Origin: Acidobacteriota bacterium
Lineage (GTDB): Bacteria > Acidobacteriota > Terriglobia > Terriglobales > SCQP01
Direction of reading: 5' to 3'
Assembly (NCBI GenBank): GCA_004299485.1
Contig: SCQP01000008.1
Span: 228,761 to 292,760 of the forward strand
DNA: 64,000 bases
Below, in pieces: positions 53,332 through 61,774 of this stretch (within the stretch, counting starts at the first letter, position 1; every line of letters begins with the position of its first letter). A program made the position numbers and the translations under genes. The notes beneath the pieces are model-generated. The model saw only the letters and a list, made by a program, of their open reading frames with translations. It searched no databases and was not told where the DNA came from.

Positions 53332-53386
53332 GCCTGTCTGTCCCAAAAGGCCAACTCCCGGGCGTTATTCCCGTAATCATCAACCT

Positions 53387-55279
53387 ATGCGAACCCTACT
53401 CGCTTGCCTGTTGTTCTCGCTGACCGCGCTGGCACAAGCCGCAGGGTGGCCCGCCTACGGCGGCACCGTCGCCGGCACCCGCTACTCGTCCGCCAAACAG
53501 ATCACGCCGGCCAACGTCACCCATCTCCAAGTGGCCTGGACGTTTCACACCGGCGAGCTGGCGCGCGTCGCCCAGCTCGATCCCAATGCGCAGGCATTCG
53601 TGAAGTCCAAGGCTGCGTTCGAGGCCACGCCCATCCTGCATCACGGCGTGCTGTACCTTTCCACACCGCTCGATTGGGTCTTCGCCATCGACGCCCGCTC
53701 CGGCAGGCAGATCTGGAGCTTCGACCCTCATCTCTCTCACCTCGACTATTCCGAAATGTCCTCGCGGGGCGTCGCGTTCTGGCAGGGCTCCGGCCACGGC
53801 GCCTGTTCCGAACGCATCTTTATCGGCACCCTCGACGCCCGTCTCATCGCCCTCGATGCGCGTACCGGTAAAGCCTGCGTCGATTTCGGCACGGACGGCG
53901 CGGTGAACCTCACGCAAGGCGTGCAGGTTGTCAATCCCGGCCAGTATCAAATCACCTCCGCGCCCACCGTCATTGGCAACCGCGTGGTTGTCGGCTCCTC
54001 CATGGGTGACAACCGTGCCGTCACGCTGGCGCTGGGCGTGGTCCGCGGCTACGACGTCCGCACCGGCAAACTCCTCTGGAGCTGGGACCCGCTCCCCTGG
54101 GCACTGCACCAGCACCCCCGCACCGGCGCGGCCAACGCCTGGAGCACCATTGCCGCCGATCCCGCCCATGGCCTCGTTTTCGTCCCCAGTACCAGCCCCA
54201 GCCCCGACTACTACGGCGGCAAACGCCTGGGCAATGATGCCGATGCTGACTCCGTCGTCGCCCTCCGTGCATCGGACGGCAAAAAAATCTGGGCCTTTCA
54301 GCTCACCCATCATGATCTCTGGGACTACGATGTCGCCGCCGAGCCGCTGCTGTTTACCTGGAAGGATGGCACGCCGGCGATTGCCGTCACCAACAAGACA
54401 GGCAACGTCTTCGTGCTCAACCGCCTCACCGGCAAACCGCTGACCCCGGTCACCGAGCACCCGGTCCCGCAAAGCAATGTGCCCGGCGAGCAGACCTCGT
54501 CCACGCAGCCGTTTTCCGCTCTCCCGCCACTCGCGCCGCAAACCCCGCTCACCCCAAAAACGATTTTCGCCATCAACGCGGCGGATCGCGCCTGGTGCGA
54601 AGCCCGCCTCCAGGGCGTGCGCAATCAAGGCATCTACACTCCCCCGAGTCTCGAAGGCTCGCTCTATGAGCCCGGCAACGTTGGTGGTGTGAACTGGGGT
54701 AGCGCCGCCTACGATCCCGTCCGCCATCTCTACATTGCCGATGTCAATAACCTCATCGCCTATGCGCGCCTGATCCCTCGCGCCGAATACGTCAAAGCCA
54801 ATCACGGCCTGCACAACCGCATTTACAGTGACTTCGGCCGCCAAAGCCAAACGCCCTACGGCATGGTCCGCGGTTTCCTGCTTTGGCAAGGTAAGGTTCC
54901 GTGCAATCAGCCGCCTTGGGGCATGGTCGTCGCCGAGGATCTGTACACCGGCAAGCTCGCCTGGCGCGTCCCTCTCGGCACGCTCATCCCCGGAATGCAC
55001 ACTGGCTCGCCCAACCTCGGCGGCCCCATCGTCACCGCGGGCGGCCTTGTCTTCACCGCCGCCGCTATGGATGACACCCTCCACGCCTACGACTCCGCCA
55101 CCGGCAAGTCCGTCTGGCAGACCGCGTTGCCTGCCGGCGGCAACGCCACGCCCATGACCTTTATGCTCGATGGCCGCCAGTATGTGGTCATCTGCGCCGG
55201 CGGCCACGGCAAACTGCACACCAAGCTGGGCGACAGCGTCATCGCCTATGCATTGCCCTCGGCTACTCTGAAGCGGTGA
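53387..55279 (+). CDS. Secreted PQQ-dependent dehydrogenase (quinoprotein glucose/alcohol dehydrogenase type)
   Basis: A 630 aa eight-bladed propeller enzyme that oxidises a sugar or alcohol in the periplasm using pyrroloquinoline quinone. A signal peptide (TLLACLLFSLTALAQA) precedes WPAYGGTVAGTRYSSAKQIT, the classic start. Tryptophan-docking blades recur (VAWTFHTGEL, GRQIWSFDP, GKLLWSWDP, GKKIWAFQ, GKLAWRVPLG, GKSVWQTALP). The ligand region THHDLWDYDVAAEP and AVTNKTGNVFVLNRLTG are typical of glucose dehydrogenase-like members. There is no membrane-anchor domain and no fused cytochrome. ATG 53387 exposes the signal peptide. It overlaps the TonB receptor start by four bases (GTGA). Confidence 0.92.
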   Translation: MRTLLACLLFSLTALAQAAGWPAYGGTVAGTRYSSAKQITPANVTHLQVAWTFHTGELARVAQLDPNAQAFVKSKAAFEATPILHHGVLYLSTPLDWVFAIDARSGRQIWSFDPHLSHLDYSEMSSRGVAFWQGSGHGACSERIFIGTLDARLIALDARTGKACVDFGTDGAVNLTQGVQVVNPGQYQITSAPTVIGNRVVVGSSMGDNRAVTLALGVVRGYDVRTGKLLWSWDPLPWALHQHPRTGAANAWSTIAADPAHGLVFVPSTSPSPDYYGGKRLGNDADADSVVALRASDGKKIWAFQLTHHDLWDYDVAAEPLLFTWKDGTPAIAVTNKTGNVFVLNRLTGKPLTPVTEHPVPQSNVPGEQTSSTQPFSALPPLAPQTPLTPKTIFAINAADRAWCEARLQGVRNQGIYTPPSLEGSLYEPGNVGGVNWGSAAYDPVRHLYIADVNNLIAYARLIPRAEYVKANHGLHNRIYSDFGRQSQTPYGMVRGFLLWQGKVPCNQPPWGMVVAEDLYTGKLAWRVPLGTLIPGMHTGSPNLGGPIVTAGGLVFTAAAMDDTLHAYDSATGKSVWQTALPAGGNATPMTFMLDGRQYVVICAGGHGKLHTKLGDSVIAYALPSATLKR

Positions 55280-57579
55280 GATTAGCTGCACTCTTCGCTG
55301 CTTTTGCACTCGCGCTGACCGCGCAGGCCGCCCGCACCACCGGTATTGTGGTAGCGGGTAATGGCCTGCCGGTTGCCGGCGCGAGCGTCACCGCAGGTAC
55401 CGCGCACACACGCACCGGCGCGCAAGGGCGCTTCGCCCTGGCCGTGGGCGAGGGCACCACGCTGGTCGTGACCGCCCCCGGCTACGCCGCCACAACCGTA
55501 ACCGCCGGAGCACAGCCACTGCGCATCCTGCTGCATCCCGCGCCCATGACCGAGTCGGTGACCGTGACGGCGACCGCGCGCAATCAATCCGTGGCCGCGG
55601 TTCCGCTCCAAACTGTCGTCATGGGACGGGCGCGCTTGCAAGCCGCTGCTCCGCCCAACGTGGATGCGCTGCTGCGCCAGTTCACCGACCTCGATACCTT
55701 CCGCGAATCCGGCTCGCTGAGCGCCCACCCCACCACTCAGGGCGTCTCGCTGCTGGGCACCGGCACCAGCGGCGCCAGCCGCGCCCTGGTGCTGCTCGAC
55801 GGCTTGCCGCTTAACGATTTCTACGGCGGCTGGGTCGATTGGCTGCGCGTGCCCGATGAAGATCTGGCCTCCATCAGTGTCGTCTCCGGCGGTGCTTCGG
55901 CGCTCTATGGCAACGACGCCCTCTCCGGCGTCATCGGCCTGCAGACCCGCACCGCATCGGCAACCCATCTCGACCTGCGCACCGGCGGCGGCGGGCTGGG
56001 CACCGCACTCGCCGATGGCGCCGCCGCCGTGGTGGGCTCGAAGCTCGCCCTCGCCGTGCGCGGCCGTGGTATCCGCGTCGGCGGCTACGTACCTGCGGCC
56101 AATCCCGGCGCCGTGGACCGCAATGCCGGCGTGGCCGCCCAGGACTGGCAGCCCGTCCTCGCCTGGACCGCCTCGCCCCACGCGCTCTTCCGCCTCTCCT
56201 CGGAGTACTTCGCCGAAAATCGCCGCAACGGCACCATGCTCGAAGTCAACGGCACGCGCCTGCGCCAGCTCGCCCTGCGCGGCATCATTGACAATCACGG
56301 CGTCTGGAACGGCAGCGCCTTCACGCAATCGGAAGATTTCGATTCCACCTTCTCGTCCATCACTCCCGATCGCAACTTCGAAAAACTCGTCCTGCAGCAG
56401 CAGGTCCCCTCCCTCGCCCAAGGCGCGGCGCTCGATTGGTCGCAGGCCGGATCGGACTGGAGCGTCGTCGCCGGAGGCTCCTACACCCACGTCACCGCTG
56501 TCGACAATGAGACCACGCCTCGGTACGCCGACCGCGCCGCGCGCCAGGAAAATGGACGCCAGCGTCTTGGCGGCGGTTTCGCCGAAGCCACCTGGACGCC
56601 GCGCCCGCGCTGGTCCTGGACGGCCACCCTGCGCCGCGACGGCTGGTCCGACTACGATGCCTCCCAGAACACCCCCACCGGTCTCACGCCGTTTCCCGAT
56701 CGCAGCGAAACCGCCTGGAGTCCTAGCCTCGGCACTGTCTGGCAGGCGCGCTCCTGGCTTTCGCTGCGCCTCTCCGGCTACGAATCCTTCCGCGCGCCCA
56801 CGCTCAACGAGCTTTATCGTCCCTTCCGCGTCGGCAACGTCGTCACCGAAGCCAACCCTCTGCTCGCCGCCGAGCGTTATCGCGGCGCGCAGGCGGGTGT
56901 AGTCGCCCAGCTCACCCACAGCCTCTCGCTGCACGCGACCTACTTCGATGGCACGGTCAGCAATCTGGTCACCAGCGTCACCCTCAGCGCCACATCCGCG
57001 CTGAAGCAAAATCAGCATCGCTGTGGCCCGGCGGACCGAACCGCCTGCGACTTTGACATCTCAAAAAGTCGCACGCCCCTGCTCCATGCTGGATACACCA
57101 ACGCTGATTTTGCTTTGATCACCCGTCAGCGGCAAAACCTTGGCCGCGTCCGCCCGCGTGGCGCAACGCTCGGCGCGCAATGGCGTCCACGCGCCGCGCT
57201 CGCCTTCTGGGCCGGATACACCCACATTGCCGCCCGTGTGCTGAGCGCCGCACAGACCAACCTCGTCGGTCTCGCCGCCGTCCACGTGCCGCAAAACGCG
57301 TTCTCCTCCCACGCCCTGGTCAACTGGCGCGGCTGGACGCTTTCCGCCACGGAACGCTTCGGCGGCCGCAGCTTCGACAACGATCGCAACCAATTCGTCC
57401 TGCCCTCCTTCTGGACCACCGACGCCTTCGCCAGCCGCACCTTCGGCCGCTGGTCGCCCTACCTTGCCGCGACCAATCTCTGGAACCGCCGCTACGCGGT
57501 CGAGCTTACTCCCGATGCCGTCCTCAACGCCCCCCGCACCGTCACCGCCGGCCTCCGCCTCACCTGGGGCGCCGAGTGA
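55276..57579 (+). CDS. TonB-dependent outer-membrane receptor with CarboxypepD-like N-domain
   Basis: A 767 aa receptor. A signal peptide (RLAALFAAFALALTAQA) is followed by a carboxypeptidase-regulatory-like domain (TGIVVAGNGLPVAGASVTAG), a plug (VDALLRQFTDLDTFRESG, LVLLDGLPLNDFYGGWVDWL, ISVVSGGASALYGNDALSGV) and a barrel ending in TAGLRLTWGAE. The BtuB-like plug suggests a small cofactor or siderophore-type ligand. Residues about 575-615 (SALKQNQHRCGPADRTACD onward) are encoded by a 120-bp palindromic repeat inserted in frame. The text on either side (VTLSATS and LITRQRQNLGRVR) would join naturally without it. The GTG start overlaps the PQQ dehydrogenase stop, so PQQ or its substrate is a candidate ligand (inference). 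Confidence 0.92.
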   Translation: MRLAALFAAFALALTAQAARTTGIVVAGNGLPVAGASVTAGTAHTRTGAQGRFALAVGEGTTLVVTAPGYAATTVTAGAQPLRILLHPAPMTESVTVTATARNQSVAAVPLQTVVMGRARLQAAAPPNVDALLRQFTDLDTFRESGSLSAHPTTQGVSLLGTGTSGASRALVLLDGLPLNDFYGGWVDWLRVPDEDLASISVVSGGASALYGNDALSGVIGLQTRTASATHLDLRTGGGGLGTALADGAAAVVGSKLALAVRGRGIRVGGYVPAANPGAVDRNAGVAAQDWQPVLAWTASPHALFRLSSEYFAENRRNGTMLEVNGTRLRQLALRGIIDNHGVWNGSAFTQSEDFDSTFSSITPDRNFEKLVLQQQVPSLAQGAALDWSQAGSDWSVVAGGSYTHVTAVDNETTPRYADRAARQENGRQRLGGGFAEATWTPRPRWSWTATLRRDGWSDYDASQNTPTGLTPFPDRSETAWSPSLGTVWQARSWLSLRLSGYESFRAPTLNELYRPFRVGNVVTEANPLLAAERYRGAQAGVVAQLTHSLSLHATYFDGTVSNLVTSVTLSATSALKQNQHRCGPADRTACDFDISKSRTPLLHAGYTNADFALITRQRQNLGRVRPRGATLGAQWRPRAALAFWAGYTHIAARVLSAAQTNLVGLAAVHVPQNAFSSHALVNWRGWTLSATERFGGRSFDNDRNQFVLPSFWTTDAFASRTFGRWSPYLAATNLWNRRYAVELTPDAVLNAPRTVTAGLRLTWGAE
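57000..57119. repeat. 120-bp palindromic repeat element, in-frame intragenic copy
   Basis: This is the second copy of the element at 44748-44868. The left arm is GCTGAAGCAAAATCAGC (57000-57016). The right arm starts GCTGATTTTGCTT (57103-57115) and pairs over 13 bases before diverging. The inner stem TGCGACTTT (57046-57054) pairs with AAAGTCGCA (57065-57073) around GACATCTCAA. One G-C pair of the other copy is A-T here, and several outer-stem pairs are also exchanged on both sides. It adds 40 codons to the receptor gene without breaking the frame. Confidence 0.8.
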
Positions 57580-57621
57580 CCGGCTGCGCATCAAAGTGCG
57601 TTGCATGCTACACTTTCGTGT

Positions 57622-57855
57622 ATGAAACGTACGACCCTCGCTATCGATGACGTCGTGCTCCGTGAAGTCAAGCTGCGCGCCGCAAAAAAGGGTTCTTCGT
57701 TGCAAGCCGAAGTCAACCACTTGCTACGGCAGGCACTGCATGCCAAGCCCGCGAAGCCATTCCACTGGGAACCGGAGACCTTTGATCTGACCCCGCAGCC
57801 CGGCGTCGACATCTGCGACCGCAACTCCTTGTTCCGCGCCATGGAAGGCAAGTGA
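57622..57855 (+). CDS. Ribbon-helix-helix antitoxin (VapB-like)
   Basis: A 77 aa antitoxin. The N-terminal ribbon-helix-helix (KRTTLAIDDVVLREVKLRAA, then KKGSSLQAEVNHLLRQAL) binds DNA, and the tail (FDLTPQPGVDICDRNSLFR) should contact the toxin. ATG 57622 begins the RHH; a TTG at 57601 is less likely. The PIN gene starts inside its stop codon (GTGA). Promoter elements would lie in the 40 bases after the TonB receptor. Confidence 0.85.
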   Translation: MKRTTLAIDDVVLREVKLRAAKKGSSLQAEVNHLLRQALHAKPAKPFHWEPETFDLTPQPGVDICDRNSLFRAMEGK

Positions 57856-58289
57856 CCGCAGTCGATACCAACATCCTCATTTACGCCCACGATTCCGCAA
57901 GCGGGTTCCACGCGTGCGCTCGGGAAGAGCTCCGGACCTTAGTCGAGGGAGCCGCTCCCTGGGCCTTGCCCTGGCCCTGTGTTTATGAATTTCTGCGCGT
58001 CGCTACTCATCCGGCAGTTCCTCGCTGGCGCCTGCGCCCTGTGGTCGCCTGGCGCATCGTGCAGGCTCTCCTCGCCTCGCCGAGCCTCATGCTCCTTTCC
58101 GAAACTCCGCGCCATGCTGCCACCCTCGCTGCCGTAATCGAGCAGTCCGCTGCCTCGGGCAATCTCATCCACGACGCCCACATCTGGACCCTCTGCCTCG
58201 AGCATGGCGTGACTGAACTCCTCAGCGGCGACCGCGACTTCGCCCGCTTCCGCGGCCTCGAACTCCGCAACCCCTTCGCCACAGTCTGA
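57852..58289 (+). CDS. PIN-domain toxin (VapC family)
   Basis: A 145 aa PIN RNase-like toxin. Active-site residues are in AVDTNILIYAHD, the glutamate in VYEFLRVATH, NLIHDAHIWTLC and LLSGDRDFARF. This full set of acids suggests an active enzyme. The GTG start gives the N-terminus directly at the first active-site motif. It pairs with the upstream RHH antitoxin and is followed by an unrelated third antitoxin type. Confidence 0.9.
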   Translation: MTAVDTNILIYAHDSASGFHACAREELRTLVEGAAPWALPWPCVYEFLRVATHPAVPRWRLRPVVAWRIVQALLASPSLMLLSETPRHAATLAAVIEQSAASGNLIHDAHIWTLCLEHGVTELLSGDRDFARFRGLELRNPFATV

Positions 58290-58303
58290 GTGCAGGGAGA
58301 TCG

Positions 58304-58333
58304 AATCTGTCAGAGTTGTAAAATCTGTCAGAT
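58304..58333. promoter_or_regulatory. Direct-repeat/palindrome operator candidate of the AbrB/PIN module
   Basis: AATCTGTCAGA occurs twice (58304-58314 and 58322-58332), 18 bases apart. The second copy lies in the palindrome ATCTG-T-CAGAT (58323-58333). The pair ends 17 bases before the antitoxin start, the expected place for an autoregulatory operator. Function inferred from position. Confidence 0.5.
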
Positions 58334-58350
58334 CATGCCACCCTGAGGTC

Positions 58351-58656
58351 ATGGCAGCACCCAAGCAGGGCAAAAGCCGTCAACCCGAGGAGGATCAGCG
58401 CCGCTTTCACACTAAGGTGGATAGCGCCGGGCGCGTCCTCATCCCCGCGGCCCTTCGCAAAGAACTTGGCCTGGCGCCCGGAACGGACGTGGTGCTTCGC
58501 GCCGCTGACGGCAAGCACGTGACCATCCGTTCCCTCGACGCCATCATTGCCGACGCGCAAGCCTACTTCCGCCAATTCCACAAACCCGGCGAATTGCTAT
58601 CCGAAGAGCTGATCCGCGAGCGGCACGAACAAGCCAAACTCGAGTATGGCGGCTGA
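58351..58656 (+). CDS. SpoVT-AbrB-type antitoxin
   Basis: A 101 aa antitoxin. The swapped-hairpin AbrB DNA-binding domain is clear (KVDSAGRVLIPAALRKELGL, then APGTDVVLRAADGKHVTI), and a long helix-rich C-terminus (LSEELIRERHEQAKLEYG) should bind the PIN toxin. ATG 58351 follows TGAGG. Its end overlaps the toxin gene by 11 bases. It probably represses its own operon through the repeats at 58304-58333. Confidence 0.9.
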   Translation: MAAPKQGKSRQPEEDQRRFHTKVDSAGRVLIPAALRKELGLAPGTDVVLRAADGKHVTIRSLDAIIADAQAYFRQFHKPGELLSEELIRERHEQAKLEYGG

Positions 58657-59050
58657 GGCTGGCTACGTGTTTGACTGCTCCGCCGTCATCGCCCTTATGT
58701 GGGAAGAGCCGGGGGCAGATGAAGTCCGCCGCCGCATGGCAGGCGCGGCAATTTCCAGCGTGAATTTGGTTGAGGCCGCCACAGTGTTGCTCCGCCGCGG
58801 TAGCTCAGCAGTCGAAGTCCAGCACAGCCTGCGGGCGCTGCCGCTCACGGTCGAGCCGTGGACAGACGATCTCGTCTGGGCCGGCCTGGACCTGAGTCCC
58901 CTGGCCTGGACCGCGGGCATTTCGCTGGGTGACCGCGCCTGCCTCACGCTGGCGCGCGCCCTCGGCCGAACAGCGCTCACCGCCGACACTGCCTGGCTCA
59001 GTGTTGCCGCGCGGCTGCAGCCCCCCGTTGCGATCGAGCTCTTCCGCTAA
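58646..59050 (+). CDS. PIN-domain toxin (VapC family, AbrB-paired)
   Basis: A 134 aa PIN protein with acids in YVFDCSAVIALMWEEPG, VNLVEAATVLL, ISLGDRACLTLA and LTADTAWL. It is likely an RNase restrained by the AbrB-type protein. ATG 58646 lies within the antitoxin gene. The stop interlocks by four bases with the convergent M28 peptidase gene. Confidence 0.88.
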   Translation: MAAEAGYVFDCSAVIALMWEEPGADEVRRRMAGAAISSVNLVEAATVLLRRGSSAVEVQHSLRALPLTVEPWTDDLVWAGLDLSPLAWTAGISLGDRACLTLARALGRTALTADTAWLSVAARLQPPVAIELFR

Positions 59051-60765
59051 TTTTTTTGCCCGCTGCGCAGCGCCGCCTGCGGGCTCGGGTCCACCGGCTT
59101 CGGCGGCTTCGGCATCTTGGCGGCTTCGAAGCGCGGCAGCGGCTCGGGCGCCATGGCCAGCGCATACGCCGCCGCGGCGATTTCGGCGGCGCCTTCGCGC
59201 AGGTCCTGCGGCACCAGGCGCTCATAGGTGTCGAGGTTGGTGTGCCAGGAGTAGGGCTGGTACTCGATCGGGTCCTGCTCGAAGTTCACGCCCGGCAACC
59301 CGGCCTGATTGAACGAAGTCGAATCCGTCCCGCCGGTGCGCCGGCTGGAATCAGCGACGGCGCCCATAAAGCCCCAATCGTGAAACGGCGCCAGCGTCTG
59401 CCGGAAAAATGCAGCCGCGGCAGGCGGCCCAAACACGCGCGCCCCGCGCGGTTTGCTGGTGCCGTCGTCAATGTTCAGATAGGCCACCAGGTTCTTGTAC
59501 TCCGGCGTCGGGTGCTCGAAGCTGCCGAAGTGCGCATCCACGTAGGCGAGCGAGCCCAGTAGGCCCTCCTCTTCCCCGCCCCACAGCGCCACGCGAATGG
59601 TGCGCCGCGGATGGGCGTGCATGGCCAGCAGAATCCGCGCCGCTTCCAGCATCATGGCGCTGCCGGCGGCATTGTCGGTGGCGCCGGTGGCGTTGTTCCA
59701 CGAGTCCAGATGGCCGCCCAGCATCACCACCTGAGCCTTGAGATCGGTTCCCGGAATCTCCGCGACCACGTCGTTGAAACGCCGGCCCTCCGGATAGGTC
59801 ACATTGCGGATGTCAAAACGCAGCGTCACGGGAATGTCATCGCCCAACAGACGCGAGATGCGGCCGTAGCTATCCGACTGCATCACCACGGTGGGCACAG
59901 CGGTTGAGATATCGTAGCTGGGGTTGTTGTAGGCCACGATGACGCCGTGCGCCTTATGGGCGTCGTTGATGCGCACCTTCACTCCGTTTTTCAGCAGGAA
60001 GGCATCAAGCTGCGCGCTCACCTCGCGGTAGTTGAGCCGACCCGCCTGCGGCGCCGGCTGCGGAAAGCGCCGGAAGCGGGGGCGCTGATAAGGTTTGCAG
60101 GCGGCCGTATCCGGCGCGAGCACGCCCAGCATGCAGTCCCATTGCGTGTCGCTGCGGCGCAGCTCCCAGGGCGTAAAGCTCACCGGCACCATCTTGTATT
60201 CGCCCACCAGCACGATCTTGTCGCGCACCACCGGGGCATACTTGGCAAAATAGGCGTCCAACTCGGCCTGCGTCGGTTGCGGCGCCGGCAAAAACCGGCC
60301 GTTCTCGAAGCTGCCGCGCGACAACCCGGGCGGATCGGGAATCAGCACCGCTTGCGCGGTAACCGGACCGGGCGTGCCCGGCGTCCAGTGCAGCGACCGC
60401 ACCACGAGCTGGTCCTGGAAAGGCGCGATGGCATTGGCCTGCAGCAGCCGGTTGGCCCATCCGGGCACGGCGTGATGCAATCGCTCGGGCACGAACGGAT
60501 ACGGCTCCAGATGCGCGTTCTTCATGCCCCAGGAGGTCGTGGTCCGAACTACCCACCGATCGGCCCGCAGTAGATTCGGACCACCGGTCAACCGCGGACC
60601 ATAGACATCGGCCAGCTCGTGCATGATCCACATGATCTTCGAGTTGGCCGGCGTTTCGAGCGCGCGCGCCTGCCCATCCACCTGCGCCTGCGTCAACTGT
60701 TGCGCGGCGGCGGGCAGCATCAGGCCAGCAGCGAGAACGGCGACCAGCAGACGGATCATGCGCAT
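59047..60765 (-). CDS. Secreted M28-family zinc peptidase with PA-like domain
   Basis: A 572 aa exported aminopeptidase or carboxypeptidase-like enzyme. A signal peptide (RLLVAVLAAGLMLPAAAQ) and an N-terminal region with a protease-associated insert (residues about 150-300) precede the M28 core: GGHLDSWNNATGATDNAAG, then GGEEEGLLG, LNIDDGTS and HTNLDTYERL supply zinc ligands and catalytic glutamate. All expected residues are present, unlike the M28 protein at 33295. Probably digests peptides outside the inner membrane. Confidence 0.92.
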   Translation of the reverse strand: MRMIRLLVAVLAAGLMLPAAAQQLTQAQVDGQARALETPANSKIMWIMHELADVYGPRLTGGPNLLRADRWVVRTTTSWGMKNAHLEPYPFVPERLHHAVPGWANRLLQANAIAPFQDQLVVRSLHWTPGTPGPVTAQAVLIPDPPGLSRGSFENGRFLPAPQPTQAELDAYFAKYAPVVRDKIVLVGEYKMVPVSFTPWELRRSDTQWDCMLGVLAPDTAACKPYQRPRFRRFPQPAPQAGRLNYREVSAQLDAFLLKNGVKVRINDAHKAHGVIVAYNNPSYDISTAVPTVVMQSDSYGRISRLLGDDIPVTLRFDIRNVTYPEGRRFNDVVAEIPGTDLKAQVVMLGGHLDSWNNATGATDNAAGSAMMLEAARILLAMHAHPRRTIRVALWGGEEEGLLGSLAYVDAHFGSFEHPTPEYKNLVAYLNIDDGTSKPRGARVFGPPAAAAFFRQTLAPFHDWGFMGAVADSSRRTGGTDSTSFNQAGLPGVNFEQDPIEYQPYSWHTNLDTYERLVPQDLREGAAEIAAAAYALAMAPEPLPRFEAAKMPKPPKPVDPSPQAALRSGQKN

Positions 60766-60775
60766 AATATTTTCC

Positions 60776-61708
60776 TCACTCTTGCGGAGTCATTGTAGCA
60801 ACAGTCACTTCCGGTTGTGAGCGACGCGACAGCACCAGCGCCAGCGCGCCCAGGATTATGACCGAGCCGGCAAGACTGGCCGCGGTCAGCGCTTCCCCGC
60901 CCCATCCCCAGCCCAAAAACAGCGCCACCACGGGATTCACCAGCGCATAGGTCGCTACCCGCACCGCCGCCACCCGCGTCAGCAGCCAGACGAAAACGCC
61001 ATAGGCCACGACCGACCCCAGCAGCACCAGGTACGCCAGCGACCAGAACGCGGCCGGTGTAAACGCCGCCGCCCAGTCCAGGCCATGCAACTCGCCCGCG
61101 CCCGCCGCCAGGCCGGCCAGCATCACGCCACCCAGCAGCATCTGCGCCGCCGCGCTCATGCCGGCAGAACGGGGCATCGCCAGCCGGGGAATGAGCACGG
61201 TTCCCAGGCTCCAGGCAAACGCCGCCACCACCAACGCCAGTACCGGCCACAGCGGCAGATGCGCCCGCGCGCCGCCGCCCGCCATCAGCACGCCCATGCC
61301 GGCCAGGCCCAGCAGGCACCCGCCCAGCACTTTGGCCGAAGCCGGGTCGCTGCGAAAGCCCCAGATCTCCAGCGCCGCCACCCAGAGCGGCACCAGCGCC
61401 ACAATCACCGCCGTCACGCCCGAAGGCACGCGCGTTTCGGCCCAGAACTGAATGCCGTAGCCAATGGGGAACATGAACACGGTTACCACCGCCACCGCGC
61501 GCCATTCGCGCAGCCGCGGATGCGGCCAGCCGCGTGCCCAGCCCCAGGCATAGAGAATCGCGCCTGCGGCCAGAAACCGCAGCGCCGCCAGCACCTCCGG
61601 CGGCAGCGAGCGGTCGCCGATCTTGATGGCCAGAAACGTTCCGCCCCAAAAAATGTAAATAATGGCGAAACTGGCCAGGATGCTGGCACTGGGAAGGCGG
61701 CGGGACAT
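60776..61708 (-). CDS. EamA-family (DMT) transporter
   Basis: A 310 aa inner-membrane transporter with ten predicted helices in two EamA repeats (residues about 10-145 and 155-295). Typical text is FAIIYIFWGGTFLAIKIGDR, then LPPEVLAALRFLAAG, and in the second half YALVNPVVALFLGWGWGGEAL. Such proteins export amino acids or other metabolites. Substrate unknown. It is ten bases downstream of nothing co-directional except the M28 gene, which follows it. Confidence 0.9.
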   Translation of the reverse strand: MSRRLPSASILASFAIIYIFWGGTFLAIKIGDRSLPPEVLAALRFLAAGAILYAWGWARGWPHPRLREWRAVAVVTVFMFPIGYGIQFWAETRVPSGVTAVIVALVPLWVAALEIWGFRSDPASAKVLGGCLLGLAGMGVLMAGGGARAHLPLWPVLALVVAAFAWSLGTVLIPRLAMPRSAGMSAAAQMLLGGVMLAGLAAGAGELHGLDWAAAFTPAAFWSLAYLVLLGSVVAYGVFVWLLTRVAAVRVATYALVNPVVALFLGWGWGGEALTAASLAGSVIILGALALVLSRRSQPEVTVATMTPQE

Positions 61709-61710
61709 GC

Positions 61711-61751
61711 GTCAGAACTGTAAACTGTGAACGGTAAACTGTAAACTGAAA
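61711..61751. repeat. Short tandem GTAAACTG-type intergenic repeat
   Basis: Degenerate tandem copies of AACTGTAAACTGTGAACGGT-like words occupy the short gap between the divergent EamA and propeller genes. The right part overlaps the expected promoter region of the propeller gene. Role unknown; compare 46121-46153. Confidence 0.4.
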
Positions 61752-61774
61752 TCCGAAGTCACCAAGGAGATGAA

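Noticed and set aside
53396..55309. 637-codon minus-strand open frame over the PQQ dehydrogenase
   Set aside because: The plus frame has signal peptide and propeller motifs; the minus frame has none.
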